Shown: positions 8,854 to 18,202 of the stretch, in pieces
Numbering within the stretch: the first letter of the stretch is position 1
How the letters are laid out: each line of letters starts with the position of its first letter
From: Actinoplanes italicus
GTDB taxonomy: Bacteria; Actinomycetota; Actinomycetes; Mycobacteriales; Micromonosporaceae
Direction of reading: 5' to 3'
DNA: 64,000 nucleotides
Assembly (NCBI RefSeq): GCF_003001815.1
Contig: NZ_PVMZ01000014.1
Location: 124,001 to 188,000 of the forward strand
Program-made: the position numbers and the translations under genes
The notes under the pieces: model-generated
The model's database searches: none
What the model saw: the letters and a program-made list of their open reading frames with translations, nothing else
Told to the model about the DNA's origin: nothing

Positions 8854-9573
8854 ATGCCGAAAATCAACGTGTACCTGCCCGACGATCTCGCCGACGCCGT
8901 CCGCGAGACCGGCCTGCCCGTCTCCCCGATCTGCCAGCGGGCCTTGGAGCTGGCGGTCCGCCGGATCACCACGATCCGCCAGGCGGTCCTCAGCGACGTG
9001 GATCCCACCGGCCTGGCCGAGCTCCTGCCCAGTTTCACCGCACGCCTGGTCACCGTGCTGAACCTGGCGGCCGGCCGGGCCCGGGAGAGCGGCTCCGGCT
9101 CGGTCACCACCGGTGACCTGCTGCACGGCCTGCTGGCCGAGGGACAGAACCTGGGCCTGCAGATCCTCAACGCGATGGACGTGACCCCGGCGTCGCTCAC
9201 CGCCCCGGTCGCACCCGAGCCGCCCGCCGCTCCCGGCGGACTCCGGTTCAGCGCGCCGGCCGCCGTCGCCCTGGAGCTTGCCGTCGGCGAGGCGATCGGG
9301 TTCGGGCACAACTACGTCGGTTGTGAACACCTGCTGATCGGGCTGGCGGGGGAACCCGACGGCGCGGCCGGCGAACTGCTCCGCTCGCGCGCCGTCGACG
9401 GCAAGGCCGTCCGGCGCACGGTCGCCGCCGCACTCGCCGGTTACGCCCACCTCCGGGCCGGCAGCGGTGACCCGGCCGCGCCGCCCGCCCTGCTCAACGC
9501 GGTCCGTGCCGAGCTGGCCCCGCTGGTCAAACGCATCGAGGCCCTGGAGACCCGCCTCAGCGGAGGAGCGTGA
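8854..9573 (+). CDS. Ribbon-helix-helix-like protein with two Clp-N-type repeats
   Basis: The protein has 239 residues. Residues 1-45 (MPKINVYLPDDLADAVRE onward) look like a ribbon-helix-helix DNA-binding arm followed by an amphipathic helix. Residues 60-118 and 131-196 each resemble the Clp N-terminal fold that ClpC/ClpA uses to bind adaptors and substrates: FTARLVTVLNLA with VTTGDLLHGLL, then FSAPAAVALELA with VGCEHLLIGL. A short coiled-coil-like tail ends the protein (212-237). There is no AAA+ ATPase module. It lies between aroB and aroK in the opposite direction, and its last 17 bases overlap the 3' end of aroK. A DNA-bound adaptor or decoy for Clp is conceivable but unproven. Confidence 0.75.
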   Translation: MPKINVYLPDDLADAVRETGLPVSPICQRALELAVRRITTIRQAVLSDVDPTGLAELLPSFTARLVTVLNLAAGRARESGSGSVTTGDLLHGLLAEGQNLGLQILNAMDVTPASLTAPVAPEPPAAPGGLRFSAPAAVALELAVGEAIGFGHNYVGCEHLLIGLAGEPDGAAGELLRSRAVDGKAVRRTVAAALAGYAHLRAGSGDPAAPPALLNAVRAELAPLVKRIEALETRLSGGA

Positions 9574-10057
9574 GGACCTCGGCGGTCACGTCGTGCTCGT
9601 CGCGGCCGTCGGTGGCGACCGTATGGGTCGCCACCTCCAGGTAGAGCGGGCGACGCTGGTCGAGCAGGTACTTCAGGGTGGCGCGCGGGTTCATCGCCAG
9701 CAGGGGACGGCCCGCGCCCAGCCCGACCCGCTTGATCGCGTCGGACAGCTCGACCGACAGGTAGACGACCGTGTGGCCGGCCAGCAGTTTGCGGGTGCCC
9801 TCGTCGAGAATCGCCCCGCCGCCGAGGGCGAGCACCCCGCCGAACGTGCCCAGCGCCGACGCCACGACCTCGCGTTCCAGCGCGCGGAAGGCCGGTTCCC
9901 CGTCGTCGACGAAGATCTCCGGGATCGGTTTGCCGGCCCGTTCCTCGATCATCGCGTCGGTGTCGCCGAACGGCACACCCAGTTCGGCGGCGACCGCCGT
10001 GCCGACGGTGCTCTTGCCGGCGCCCATCACGCCGACGAAGACCGCGACCGGTGCCAT
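9557..10057 (-). CDS. aroK: Shikimate kinase
   Basis: It phosphorylates shikimate at O3. The protein has 166 residues, normal for the family. The P-loop GVMGAGKST is at residues 9-17. The shikimate-binding residues are present: Asp33 (DTD), Arg57 (FRALE) and the GGGA loop at 78-81. The lid Arg lies in GRPLL. Its ATG overlaps the aroC stop as TGATG. The 3' end overlaps the convergent gene at 8854-9573 by 17 bases. Confidence 0.95.
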   Translation of the reverse strand: MAPVAVFVGVMGAGKSTVGTAVAAELGVPFGDTDAMIEERAGKPIPEIFVDDGEPAFRALEREVVASALGTFGGVLALGGGAILDEGTRKLLAGHTVVYLSVELSDAIKRVGLGAGRPLLAMNPRATLKYLLDQRRPLYLEVATHTVATDGRDEHDVTAEVLTLLR

Positions 10058-11235
10058 CAGTGGATGATCAGGTTGTCGAGGTACGACTGGAGGTTACGCC
10101 GGATCTCGGCGACCGAGTCCCCGCCGAACTTCTCGGTCGCGGCCTCGGCCAGGACAAGCGCCACCATCGCCTCGGCGACGACCGCGCCGGCCGGGACCGC
10201 ACAGACGTCGGACCGCTGGTTGATCGCGGTGGTCGCCTCGCCGGTGGTGATGTCGACGGTCTGCAGCGCCCGGTTCAGCGAGGAGATCGGCTTGAGCGCG
10301 GCGCGGACCCGCAGCGGCTCACCGTTGGTGATGCCACCCTCCAGGCCGCCGGCCCGGTCGGTGACCCGCTTGACGCCGTCCGGCGTCGGGACGATCTCGT
10401 CGTGGGCCACCGAGCCGCGCGAACGGGCCTGGGTGAAGCCGTCGCCGATCTCGACGCCCTTGACCGACTGGATCGACATCAGCGCCGTGGCGAGCCGCGC
10501 GTCGAGCTTGCGGTCCCACTGCACGTGCGAGCCGAGACCCGGCGGCACGTTGTAGGCGAGCACCTCGACGATGCCGCCGAGCGTGTCAGCGTCCTGCTTG
10601 GCGGCGTCGACCTCGGCCACCATCCGGGCGCTGGCCTCGGGGTCGAGGCAGCGCAGCGGGTCCTCGTCGATGCGGTCGAAGTCGTCCGGCGTCGGGATCA
10701 CACCGGGTTTCGCAGCGACCGAGCCGAGCTCGATCACGTGCGAGACGATGTCGATGCCGAGCGCCTGCTTGATCAGCTTCTTGGCGACCACGCCGACGGC
10801 GACACGGGCCGCGGTCTCCCGGGCGCTGGCGCGCTCCAGGATCGGGCGGGCGTCGGCGTGGCCGTATTTCTGCATGCCGGCCAGATCGGCGTGACCGGGC
10901 CGCGGGCGGGTCAGCGGGGCGTTGCGCGACTGCGCCGCGAGCAGCTCGGCGTCGACCGGATCGGCCGCCATCACGGTCTGCCATTTGGGCCACTCGGTGT
11001 TGCCGACCCGGATCGCGACCGGCGAGCCCTGGGTCACCCCGTGCCGGATACCGCCGATGAGCTCGAGCTCGTCCTGCTCGAACTTCATCCGGGCGCCACG
11101 GCCGTAGCCGAGGCGGCGGCGCACGAGGTCACGGGTGATGTCCTCGCTCGTCACCTCGATCCCGGCGGGGACACCCTCGAGCAGCGCGACGAGCGCCGGT
11201 CCGTGCGATTCACCTGCAGTCAGCCAGCGCAACAC
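10057..11235 (-). CDS. aroC: Chorismate synthase
   Basis: It makes chorismate from EPSP using reduced FMN. The protein has 392 residues from the GTG at 11235 (MLRWLTAGESHGPAL when the first two codons are read GTG-TTG as M-L). The family N-terminus is exact, so upstream in-frame starts such as 11286 are rejected. Conserved regions include GESHG, GRGARMKFEQDE, RPRPGHADL and the C-terminal RSDVCAVPA. It is the middle gene of aroE-aroC-aroK on the minus strand. Confidence 0.96.
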   Translation of the reverse strand: MLRWLTAGESHGPALVALLEGVPAGIEVTSEDITRDLVRRRLGYGRGARMKFEQDELELIGGIRHGVTQGSPVAIRVGNTEWPKWQTVMAADPVDAELLAAQSRNAPLTRPRPGHADLAGMQKYGHADARPILERASARETAARVAVGVVAKKLIKQALGIDIVSHVIELGSVAAKPGVIPTPDDFDRIDEDPLRCLDPEASARMVAEVDAAKQDADTLGGIVEVLAYNVPPGLGSHVQWDRKLDARLATALMSIQSVKGVEIGDGFTQARSRGSVAHDEIVPTPDGVKRVTDRAGGLEGGITNGEPLRVRAALKPISSLNRALQTVDITTGEATTAINQRSDVCAVPAGAVVAEAMVALVLAEAATEKFGGDSVAEIRRNLQSYLDNLIIH

Positions 11236-11313
11236 GGCAACAGTCTGGCACGCCACCGGGGCGGGACGGCACGAGGCCGTCCCCATCCCGTCCTGCGGAC
11301 ACCGGCGGGGCGT

Positions 11314-12207
11314 TCAGCCCCGGGCCCGGACGGCCTCCTCCAGAGCCACCCACATGGCGTCCTGCGGCGCCTGGTCGACTCCCGTGAACTGCTCGAACTG
11401 GCTGAGCGCCTGTGCCAGCAGCAGGTCGAGCCCGGAGACGACCGGGATGTCGTACTTCGTCGCCGACGCGGCCAGCGGTGTCGGCCACGGGTCGTAGAGG
11501 GCGTCGAAGTACACACTTCCGGGACGCCAGGTCACCCGCTCGGCAAGCTCGTCGGCGGCGCCCTTGGGCACCGTGGAGAGGACCGCGTCGGCGTCGAAGG
11601 CGCCCTCCGCGTCCGGCCACGCCACACCGGTCAGGGTGAGTCCGAGCGCCACGGCGACCGGCTCCAGTTCCTCGCGGGCCTCCGGACGACGGGTCACCAC
11701 GGTGACCGTCTCGCCGCCCAGTTCGGCCGCGGCCGCGAGGGCGGCCCGGGCGGTGCCGCCACCACCGAGCACGGTTATCCGGGGAGGCGCCTCCTTGACC
11801 GCGTGCCGGCCCCGGCTCAGGCCGAGCCCGGCCTCGCGCAGCACGTGGACCATGCCGGGGATGTCGGTGTTGTCGGCGTGCCAGGATCCGTCGGCCTGAC
11901 GGACGAGGGTGTTCGCCACGCCGGCCGCGATGGCGACCGGCGAGGCCGAGGTGGCCAGCCGCAGCCCGGCCTCCTTGAGCGGCATCGTGAGCGACAGGCC
12001 GGCCCATTCCGGGCCCATCCCGGCCACCAGATCCGGCAGCTCGGACTCGGCGCATTCGATCGCCTCGTACGTCCATCCGGCCAGGCCGGCGGCGGCGAAC
12101 CCGGCATTGTGGATCACCGGGGAGAGCGAGTGTGCGATCGGCTTACCGCACACGGCGGCCTTCCGGCCGCTGGACGGGTTCTCGTCTTGGCTCTGCACCC
12201 GGCCCAC
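11314..12207 (-). CDS. aroE: Shikimate dehydrogenase
   Basis: It reduces 3-dehydroshikimate with NADPH. The protein has 297 residues. SLSP (27-30) binds the substrate carboxylate, and Lys78 in LTMPLKEA and Asp115 in DNTD form the catalytic pair. The glycine loop GGGGTARA (148-155) starts the NADP fold. A short Gln/Ser-rich N-terminal extension precedes the core; a GTG four codons in is an alternative start. It follows mltG with 22 bases between and is probably in the same transcript. Confidence 0.94.
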   Translation of the reverse strand: MGRVQSQDENPSSGRKAAVCGKPIAHSLSPVIHNAGFAAAGLAGWTYEAIECAESELPDLVAGMGPEWAGLSLTMPLKEAGLRLATSASPVAIAAGVANTLVRQADGSWHADNTDIPGMVHVLREAGLGLSRGRHAVKEAPPRITVLGGGGTARAALAAAAELGGETVTVVTRRPEAREELEPVAVALGLTLTGVAWPDAEGAFDADAVLSTVPKGAADELAERVTWRPGSVYFDALYDPWPTPLAASATKYDIPVVSGLDLLLAQALSQFEQFTGVDQAPQDAMWVALEEAVRARG

Positions 12208-12229
12208 TTTACGGGGCCGGGCGATCCTC

Positions 12230-13411
12230 CTACTTTCCGCAGAGGTCGATGCCGTTGGCGCAGGCTTTCTGGACGTTCTTCTGGTGGTCGGCGTCGGTGA
12301 CGGCGAACGCGGAGTTGCCCTTCTTGTCGATCGCCACGAAGAACAGCCACGGCCCGTTCGTGGGCCGCATCGAGCCGAGCAGTGCCGCCTTGCCCGGGCT
12401 GTTGATCGGTCCGACCGGCAGACCCTTCACGACCTCGGTGTTGTACGGGTTCTTCGGGTCGTCCATCTCCTTCTGCAGGAGATTGCCCGAGTGCTTGGGG
12501 TCCTTGCCGTTCAGCTCGAGCCAGTAGTTCGTGGTCACGTCGAACTGCAGGACCATGTCCTTGACGTACGCCCGGTTGTAGGCGACCCGGGCGATCTTGG
12601 GCAGGTCGGCGGGCACCCCGGCCTCGGCCTGGGCCAGCGACGCGACGATCAGCGCCTCGTAGGGCGACACCTTGCGGTTGCGCTGCACCTCGTCGGCGTA
12701 CGCCATCTCGCCGGTGACCGTGAGGAAACGTCCGACCATCGTCCGCAGCACCTGCGTGGCGTTCGCCTTCGGGTCGAACTCGTAGGTGTCCGGGAAGAGG
12801 AAGCCCTCGGCCGTCTTGGACACCTGCTTGCCGTCGTTGCGCTTGAACCACCAGTCGGGCACGCCGAGCGCGACGGGGTCCTTCGCGGCCTCCTCGAAGT
12901 CCTTCACCGGGAGGCCGGTGCCCTTCGCGAGCAGCTCGTAGGTCTGCTTGGCGGTCTTGCCCTCGGGGATCGTCACGCCGCGGCTGAGCCGTGTGTTCGG
13001 GTCGAGGAGCTGGATGACAGCGTGTTCGGCGGCCATCTGCCGGCGCAGCACATAGGTGCCGGACTGGATGTTCTTGCTGCGCGGCTCGGCCTCGGCGGCC
13101 TCGACGAACGCCTTCGTGCTCTTCACCACGTCGACCTTGACCAGCGCGTTGCCGATCTCGGTGAGCGACGAGTTCTTGGCGATGGTGACCTCGACCGGGT
13201 CGCTGCCGGTGCCGTCGTAGTCGGCGGCCACGAAGAAGTCCTGCACCTTCGTGTAGCCGAAGTAGACGCCACCGCCCAGGACGGCGAACAGAAGCAGGGT
13301 CATGACCAGCGCTATGGCCGACCGGCCCCGCCCCTTCCGATTCCGGTGGCTACCCCGGGACCCACTCGGCTCGGCGTCCTCTTCGAACGCCACGTCCAGT
13401 TCGTCGATCAT
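12230..13411 (-). CDS. mltG: Endolytic murein transglycosylase MltG (copy 1)
   Basis: MltG cuts nascent peptidoglycan glycan strands and sets their length. The protein has 393 residues: a basic cytoplasmic N-terminus (24-31), one membrane helix at about 32-53, and an extracytoplasmic YceG domain. The family motif is present as VASLAQAEAG with the candidate catalytic Glu263, followed by RVAYNR, and the C-terminal GPINSPGKAALLGSM is conserved. The ATG has GGAGG seven bases upstream. A second, divergent copy lies immediately upstream (13618-14802), which is unusual because most genomes carry one in this position. Confidence 0.93.
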   Translation of the reverse strand: MIDELDVAFEEDAEPSGSRGSHRNRKGRGRSAIALVMTLLLFAVLGGGVYFGYTKVQDFFVAADYDGTGSDPVEVTIAKNSSLTEIGNALVKVDVVKSTKAFVEAAEAEPRSKNIQSGTYVLRRQMAAEHAVIQLLDPNTRLSRGVTIPEGKTAKQTYELLAKGTGLPVKDFEEAAKDPVALGVPDWWFKRNDGKQVSKTAEGFLFPDTYEFDPKANATQVLRTMVGRFLTVTGEMAYADEVQRNRKVSPYEALIVASLAQAEAGVPADLPKIARVAYNRAYVKDMVLQFDVTTNYWLELNGKDPKHSGNLLQKEMDDPKNPYNTEVVKGLPVGPINSPGKAALLGSMRPTNGPWLFFVAIDKKGNSAFAVTDADHQKNVQKACANGIDLCGK

Positions 13412-13571
13412 CTCGTCTGCCTCCGCTGCCCGTCCGGCCGACTCCGCGGGGTCCCCATCACGACCGCCTCCTCGACGATCGCTCCACGGTCAGTTCGTGA
13501 CCAGCACACTGACGCGCACCATACCCACATCGATGCCTCTCCGCCCACCCTGCGATCCTGCCTAACGCGCA

Positions 13572-13602
13572 GTGACCGGCCGGAGCAACTCCGACCGGTC
13601 AC
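13572..13602 (-). terminator. Hairpin between the two mltG copies
   Basis: GTGACCGGCCGGAG and CTCCGACCGGTCAC form a 14-bp stem with one mismatch and a three-base loop, 15 bases after the stop of the second mltG. No T-run follows, so it may attenuate rather than fully stop transcription into the downstream mltG copy. Confidence 0.6.
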
Positions 13603-13617
13603 TCAACCCTTAAGAGG

Positions 13618-14802
13618 TCAGCAGATCGGGATGCCGTTCTTGCAGGCGACCTGAATGTTGGCGTTGTGCTCGTCGAACGTCTTGCCGTACGCCATCTTGC
13701 CCTTCGCGTCGATCGTCACGAAGAAGAAGTAGGGGCTCTTCTCCGCCTCGATCGCACCCTTCAGAGCGATCTCGCCCGGGTTGCTGATCGGACCGATCGA
13801 CATCCCCGGCACGTTGTACCGGTACGGGTTCTCCTCGCCGTGCAACTCGTCGACCGTCAGCTTCTCGGACGACTTGCCCTCCTTGCCCTGCAGCCGCAGC
13901 CAGTAGTTGACCGTGCTGTCCAGCTGCAGGCACCCGCAGGGGAAGTCGTCGGTGTACACGCGGTTGTAGAGGACGCGCGACACCGGACCCATGTCCTCCG
14001 GGAGCAGCGCTTCGACCTGGGTGATCGACGCGGCAACGAGAGCCTCGTACGGCGAGATCTTGAGCTTCGTCTGCGCCGTCTCCGCGAAGTTCAGCTTGTC
14101 CATCTCCGCGTTGAACTTCCCGATCGCCAGCTTGAGGATCGCGGTCGCGGTGGGGTTCTCCGGCATCTCGTAGGTCGCCGGGTAGAGGAAGCCCTCGATG
14201 TTGGACTTGTCGACCTTCTTGCCGTCGGTGCGCTTCAGCCAGATCGGTGAGACGCCGAGCTTCGAGATGTCGGCCGCGGCCTTCTCGAACTCCGCGTACT
14301 TGATGCCGGTCTCCTTCGAGAACGCCTCGAACGCCTGCATCTTGGTCCATCCCTCGCGGATGGTGACCGCACCTTCGACGTACTTGTTCTTCAGGTCCAG
14401 CAGCATCAGCAGCGCGTCGCTGGCCTTCATCTCCTTACGCAGCTTGTACGATCCGACTTGAATGCCCGTACTGTCGGAATTCTCGTTGGCCGCGTTGACG
14501 AAGGCCTTCGTGCTCTTCACCACACCCTTGTCGAGCAGCGTCTGAGCGATCGCGGCGGCGCTGTCGCCCTTCTTGACCTCGACGATGACCTCGCCACTGC
14601 CCGGACCGCCGTAGTCCGCGGCCAGGAAGCGGCCGGCGAAACGGTCGTATCCGTACCAGCCGCCGGCACCCAGGCCCCCGAGGAGCAGCAGGACGAGGAC
14701 GAGCGCGACGACGGAACGCCCCTTGCCCTCCTTCTTACGGTGCCTCCACCGCCCGGGATCGGGGTTCCCCTCGTATTTGAGGTCTTCCATCTCGCCGATC
14801 AA
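13618..14802 (-). CDS. Endolytic murein transglycosylase MltG (copy 2, divergent paralogue)
   Basis: It has the same architecture as the neighbouring copy: 394 residues, a basic stretch (KKEGKGRS), one membrane helix at about 31-51 and an outer YceG domain. The catalytic-type Glu264 is kept in VAASITQVEALLPED, and GPISNPGEIALKG matches the substrate-groove motif. It differs by a CGC insertion in the loop before LQLDS, giving a possible extra disulfide, and by low overall identity. The TTG at 14802 follows GGAGG by nine bases and directly abuts the ruvX stop; an ATG at the fifth codon is the alternative. Both copies look active. Confidence 0.9.
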   Translation of the reverse strand: MIGEMEDLKYEGNPDPGRWRHRKKEGKGRSVVALVLVLLLLGGLGAGGWYGYDRFAGRFLAADYGGPGSGEVIVEVKKGDSAAAIAQTLLDKGVVKSTKAFVNAANENSDSTGIQVGSYKLRKEMKASDALLMLLDLKNKYVEGAVTIREGWTKMQAFEAFSKETGIKYAEFEKAAADISKLGVSPIWLKRTDGKKVDKSNIEGFLYPATYEMPENPTATAILKLAIGKFNAEMDKLNFAETAQTKLKISPYEALVAASITQVEALLPEDMGPVSRVLYNRVYTDDFPCGCLQLDSTVNYWLRLQGKEGKSSEKLTVDELHGEENPYRYNVPGMSIGPISNPGEIALKGAIEAEKSPYFFFVTIDAKGKMAYGKTFDEHNANIQVACKNGIPIC

Positions 14803-15294
14803 TTAAGCCTGCCTCCGCCGCGCGTCGAGCCAGCCCTGCAGGATCTCCACGGCGGCCGCCTGGTCCACGACCGCACGCTGGCGTTTGCCCTTCACACCCC
14901 GCTCGGACAGCCGGCGGCTGGCGACAACCGTGGACATGCGCTCGTCGGTCAGCTGCACCGGCACCGGTGCGAGCACCGCCGCGAGCCGTTCCGCATAGGC
15001 GCGGACGTGGCCGGCCGCCACACCCTCGCGCCCGTTGAGCGCCACCGGGAGCCCGACGACGACCTCGGTCGCCTCGTGCTCGGCCACCAGCCGAGCCAGC
15101 TCCGTCATGTCCTTCGGAGTGCCGTCGTCACCGGCCGCCTGATCGCGCGGCACGGTCACCACCGGACTGGCCAGGATCCCGTCCGGGTCGCACTTGGCGA
15201 CACCGACGCGCACCTGACCGACGTCCACACCCAGGCGGACGCCCCGAGCGAAGCGCTGAGTCACGCTCCCACCCTGCACAGCAGCAACCCGCAT
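14803..15294 (-). CDS. ruvX: RuvX/YqgF-family nuclease (16S rRNA processing; Holliday junction resolvase-like)
   Basis: This RNase H-fold protein is implicated in maturing the 5' end of 16S rRNA and was named as a putative Holliday junction resolvase. The three acidic motifs are present: GVDVG near the N-terminus, LTDERMST, and VDQAAAVEILQ at the C-terminus. The ATG at 15294 (MRVAAVQGG) has GGGGA upstream. A GTG at 15264 (MTQRFARGV) with AGGG seven bases away is equally plausible and closer to the usual length. It lies between alaS and mltG, its normal actinobacterial position. Confidence 0.92.
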   Translation of the reverse strand: MRVAAVQGGSVTQRFARGVRLGVDVGQVRVGVAKCDPDGILASPVVTVPRDQAAGDDGTPKDMTELARLVAEHEATEVVVGLPVALNGREGVAAGHVRAYAERLAAVLAPVPVQLTDERMSTVVASRRLSERGVKGKRQRAVVDQAAAVEILQGWLDARRRQA

Positions 15295-15479
15295 CTCCCG
15301 TCCCCGATTACGCAATGATGCGAAGAGTAGCGATCGTACTTCGAAGATCGTCACCCGATCGCGCCCAAGAGCTTAGCCCCAACGCTGGCAGCAGCGCCGC
15401 CGCCCGGGGCAAGCCCTAAAGATCTACTAAGAAACGGAGTACCCAAACAGCAACGCCCGATCACCTACCGTGATAAGAA

Positions 15480-15505
15480 AACGCCCCGGAGGGTTCCGGG
15501 GCGTT
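15480..15505 (-). terminator. Intrinsic terminator after alaS
   Basis: AACGCCCCGGA and TCCGGGGCGTT form a perfect 11-bp stem with a four-base loop. On the minus strand a TTTTC run follows. It ends the alaS transcript 15 bases after the stop, so ruvX and mltG need their own promoter in the roughly 185-base gap that follows. Confidence 0.85.
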
Positions 15506-15520
15506 CTCAAGACGTGGGAA

Positions 15521-18202
15521 TCAGGCCTTGTCGGCGACCGCCTGCTCGATCGCGGCCAGCAGACGCGGCGCCTCGTCCGCCGGGACACCGCCGCCCTGCG
15601 CCAGGTCTTCGTTACCGCCGCCGCGGCCGGACAGCGCCGTCCGGACCAGGTCCTGCGCCGAGACGCCGCGGCTCTTCGCCACGCCGTTGATCGCCACGAT
15701 CAGCGACGCCTTGCCGTTGGCACGGGCGGTCACCGCCACCACCGCCGGACGGGCAGCGTCGATCTTGCCGCGGATCTCCTGCGCCAGCGTCCGCACGTCG
15801 TTCACGGCCGCGCCCTCCGGCGCCTCGGTGCCGACGTAGGCCACCCCGCGCACGTCCTTGGCCTGGCCGGCGAGCGCCGCCGCCCCGCCCAGGACCATCT
15901 GCGCCCGCAGCTTCTCCAGCTCCTTCTCCGCGTCGCGCAGCGCCGTGACGGTCTGCTCGACCCGGTCGGCGACCTGGTCACCGGGCACCCGGAACAGGTC
16001 GGCCAGGCGGGACACCAGCAGGTGCTCCTTGGCCAGGAAGCTGAACGCGTCCAGGCCGACCAGCGCCTCCACACGGCGTACGCCGGAACCGATCGACTGC
16101 TCGTTGAGGATCTTCACGAGACCGAGCTGACCGGACCGCGCCACGTGGGTGCCACCGCACAGCTCACGCGCGTAGTCACCGACCTCGACCACGCGGACCT
16201 CGTCGCCGTACTTCTCGCCGAAGAGCGCCATCGCCCCGAGACGCCGCGCCTCCTCCTGCGAGGTGACGAACGCGTTGACCTCGAGGTCGCGCAGCAGCAC
16301 CTCGTTGATCTGCTGCTCCACGTCGAACAGGACCGACGGGTTGACCGCGCCCGGGGTGTGGAAGTCGAACCGCAGCCGGCCCGGAGCGTTCAGCGAACCC
16401 GCCTGGGTCGCCGACTCACCGAGGAAGTTGCGCATCGTCTGGTGCACCAGGTGCGTGGCCGTGTGCGAGCGGGAGATCGCCTTACGGCGGGTCACGTCGA
16501 TCTCGGCCAGCGCCGTCTCGCCCGCCCGCACCTCGCCACGGACCACCCGCGCCTTGTGCACGATGAGGCCGGGCAGCGGCTGCTGCACGTCGACGATCTC
16601 CAGGCGGCCGCCGCCCACGTTGATCACGCCGGTGTCGGCCTGCTGGCCACCACCCTCGGCGTAGAACGGGGTGGTGTCGAGGACCAGCTCGACGAAGTCG
16701 CCCTCGCCCGCCACCTCGATCCGGCCGGAGTCACCGATCAGCGCCCGGACCCGCGACTCACGGGTGATCTCCTGGTAGCCGGTGAACTCGACCGGGCCGC
16801 CCGCGTCCAGCGCCGACCGGTACGACGAGAGGTCCGCGTGACCGGTCTTGCGCGCCGCCGCGTCCGCCTTCGCCCGGGCCCGCTGGTCGGCCATCAGCCG
16901 CCGGAAGCCCTCGTGGTCGACGTCGAGGCCCTGCTCCTGCGCGATCTCCAGGGTCAGGTCGATCGGGAAGCCGTACGTGTCGTGCAGCTGGAACGCCTTG
17001 TCGCCCGAGAGCTGCCGGCCGCCCGACGACTTGGTGTCGGTGATCGCCAGGTCCAGGATCGTGGTGCCCGACTTCAGCGTGGAGAGGAACTGGTCCTCCT
17101 CCGCGTACGCGTACGTCGAGATCCGCTCGAAGTCCGACGCCAGCTCCGGGTACGACGGTGACATGCAGTCGCGCGCGATCGGCAGCAGGATCGGCAGCGC
17201 CCGCTCCTGCCAGCCGAGCAGGCGGATCGACCGGATCGCCCGGCGCATGATCCGGCGCAGCACGTAGCCGCGGCCCTCGTTCGTCGGCGTGATGCCGTCG
17301 CCGATCAGCATCAGAGCGGTACGCACGTGGTCCGCGATCACCCGCAGGCGTACGTCGTCCGGGTGGCTCTCCGACGCCGCGTGGCCGGAGCGCTTGCCGT
17401 ACTCCCTGCCCGTCATCTCCGCGGCCTTGGCCAGGATCGGGCGGACCTCGTCGATCTCGTAGAGGTTGTCGACGCCCTGCAGGATCGACGCGATGCGCTC
17501 CAGGCCCATGCCGGTGTCGATGTTCTGCTTCGGCAGGTCACCGACGATCGTGAACTCTTCCTTCGACTTCACGTCGGTGATCTCGTGCTGCATGAAGACC
17601 AGGTTCCAGAACTCCAGGTACCGGTCCTCGTCGACCTCCGGGCCGCCCTCGGAGCCATAGGCCGGGCCGCGGTCGTAGTAGAGCTCCGAGCAGGGGCCCG
17701 CCGGGCCGGGGATGCCCATCGACCAGAAGTTGTCCTTCTTGCCACGGCGCACGATCCGCTCCGCCGGCAGGCCGGTCTGCTTCCAGATCTCGATGGCCTC
17801 GTCGTCGTCGAGGTAGACGGTCGCCCAGATCTTCTCCGGGTCGAGGCCGAAACCGCCCTCGGAGACCGGCTTCGTCGACAGCTCCCACGCCAGCGGGATC
17901 GCGCCCGACTTGAAGTAGTCACCGAACGAGAAGTTGCCGTTCATCTGGAAGAACGTGCCGTGCCGGCTGGTCTTGCCGACCTCGTCGATGTCCGGGGTCC
18001 GGATGCACTTCTGCACGCTCGCGGCCCGCTGGTACGGCGGGGTCCGCTGGCCCAGGAAGAACGGGACGAACTGCACCATGCCGGCGTTGATGAAGAGCAG
18101 GTTCGGGTCGTCGATAGCCGGCAGCGGGGCACTCGGGACCACCGTGTGCCCGTTCGCCTCGAAATGCGCCAGAAAGCGCCGCTTCACTTCCGCCGTTCTC
18201 AT
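15521..18202 (-). CDS. alaS: Alanyl-tRNA synthetase
   Basis: It charges tRNA-Ala and edits mischarged Ser and Gly. The protein has 893 residues from the ATG at 18202 (MRTAEVKRRFLAHFE), preceded by GGAAGAGGG. The class II aminoacylation core is followed by the editing domain with the zinc ligands SHTATHLVH and CGGTHV, then a Gly-rich C-terminal C-Ala domain. An in-frame start ten codons upstream is rejected because it lies inside the coupled upstream gene. The ATG overlaps the stop of the 18199-18492 gene as ATGA. Confidence 0.97.
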   Translation of the reverse strand: MRTAEVKRRFLAHFEANGHTVVPSAPLPAIDDPNLLFINAGMVQFVPFFLGQRTPPYQRAASVQKCIRTPDIDEVGKTSRHGTFFQMNGNFSFGDYFKSGAIPLAWELSTKPVSEGGFGLDPEKIWATVYLDDDEAIEIWKQTGLPAERIVRRGKKDNFWSMGIPGPAGPCSELYYDRGPAYGSEGGPEVDEDRYLEFWNLVFMQHEITDVKSKEEFTIVGDLPKQNIDTGMGLERIASILQGVDNLYEIDEVRPILAKAAEMTGREYGKRSGHAASESHPDDVRLRVIADHVRTALMLIGDGITPTNEGRGYVLRRIMRRAIRSIRLLGWQERALPILLPIARDCMSPSYPELASDFERISTYAYAEEDQFLSTLKSGTTILDLAITDTKSSGGRQLSGDKAFQLHDTYGFPIDLTLEIAQEQGLDVDHEGFRRLMADQRARAKADAAARKTGHADLSSYRSALDAGGPVEFTGYQEITRESRVRALIGDSGRIEVAGEGDFVELVLDTTPFYAEGGGQQADTGVINVGGGRLEIVDVQQPLPGLIVHKARVVRGEVRAGETALAEIDVTRRKAISRSHTATHLVHQTMRNFLGESATQAGSLNAPGRLRFDFHTPGAVNPSVLFDVEQQINEVLLRDLEVNAFVTSQEEARRLGAMALFGEKYGDEVRVVEVGDYARELCGGTHVARSGQLGLVKILNEQSIGSGVRRVEALVGLDAFSFLAKEHLLVSRLADLFRVPGDQVADRVEQTVTALRDAEKELEKLRAQMVLGGAAALAGQAKDVRGVAYVGTEAPEGAAVNDVRTLAQEIRGKIDAARPAVVAVTARANGKASLIVAINGVAKSRGVSAQDLVRTALSGRGGGNEDLAQGGGVPADEAPRLLAAIEQAVADKA

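Noticed and set aside
10319..10993. Additional frames inside aroC and aroE on both strands
   Set aside because: They are alternative-frame shadows of intact enzymes with complete active-site motifs.
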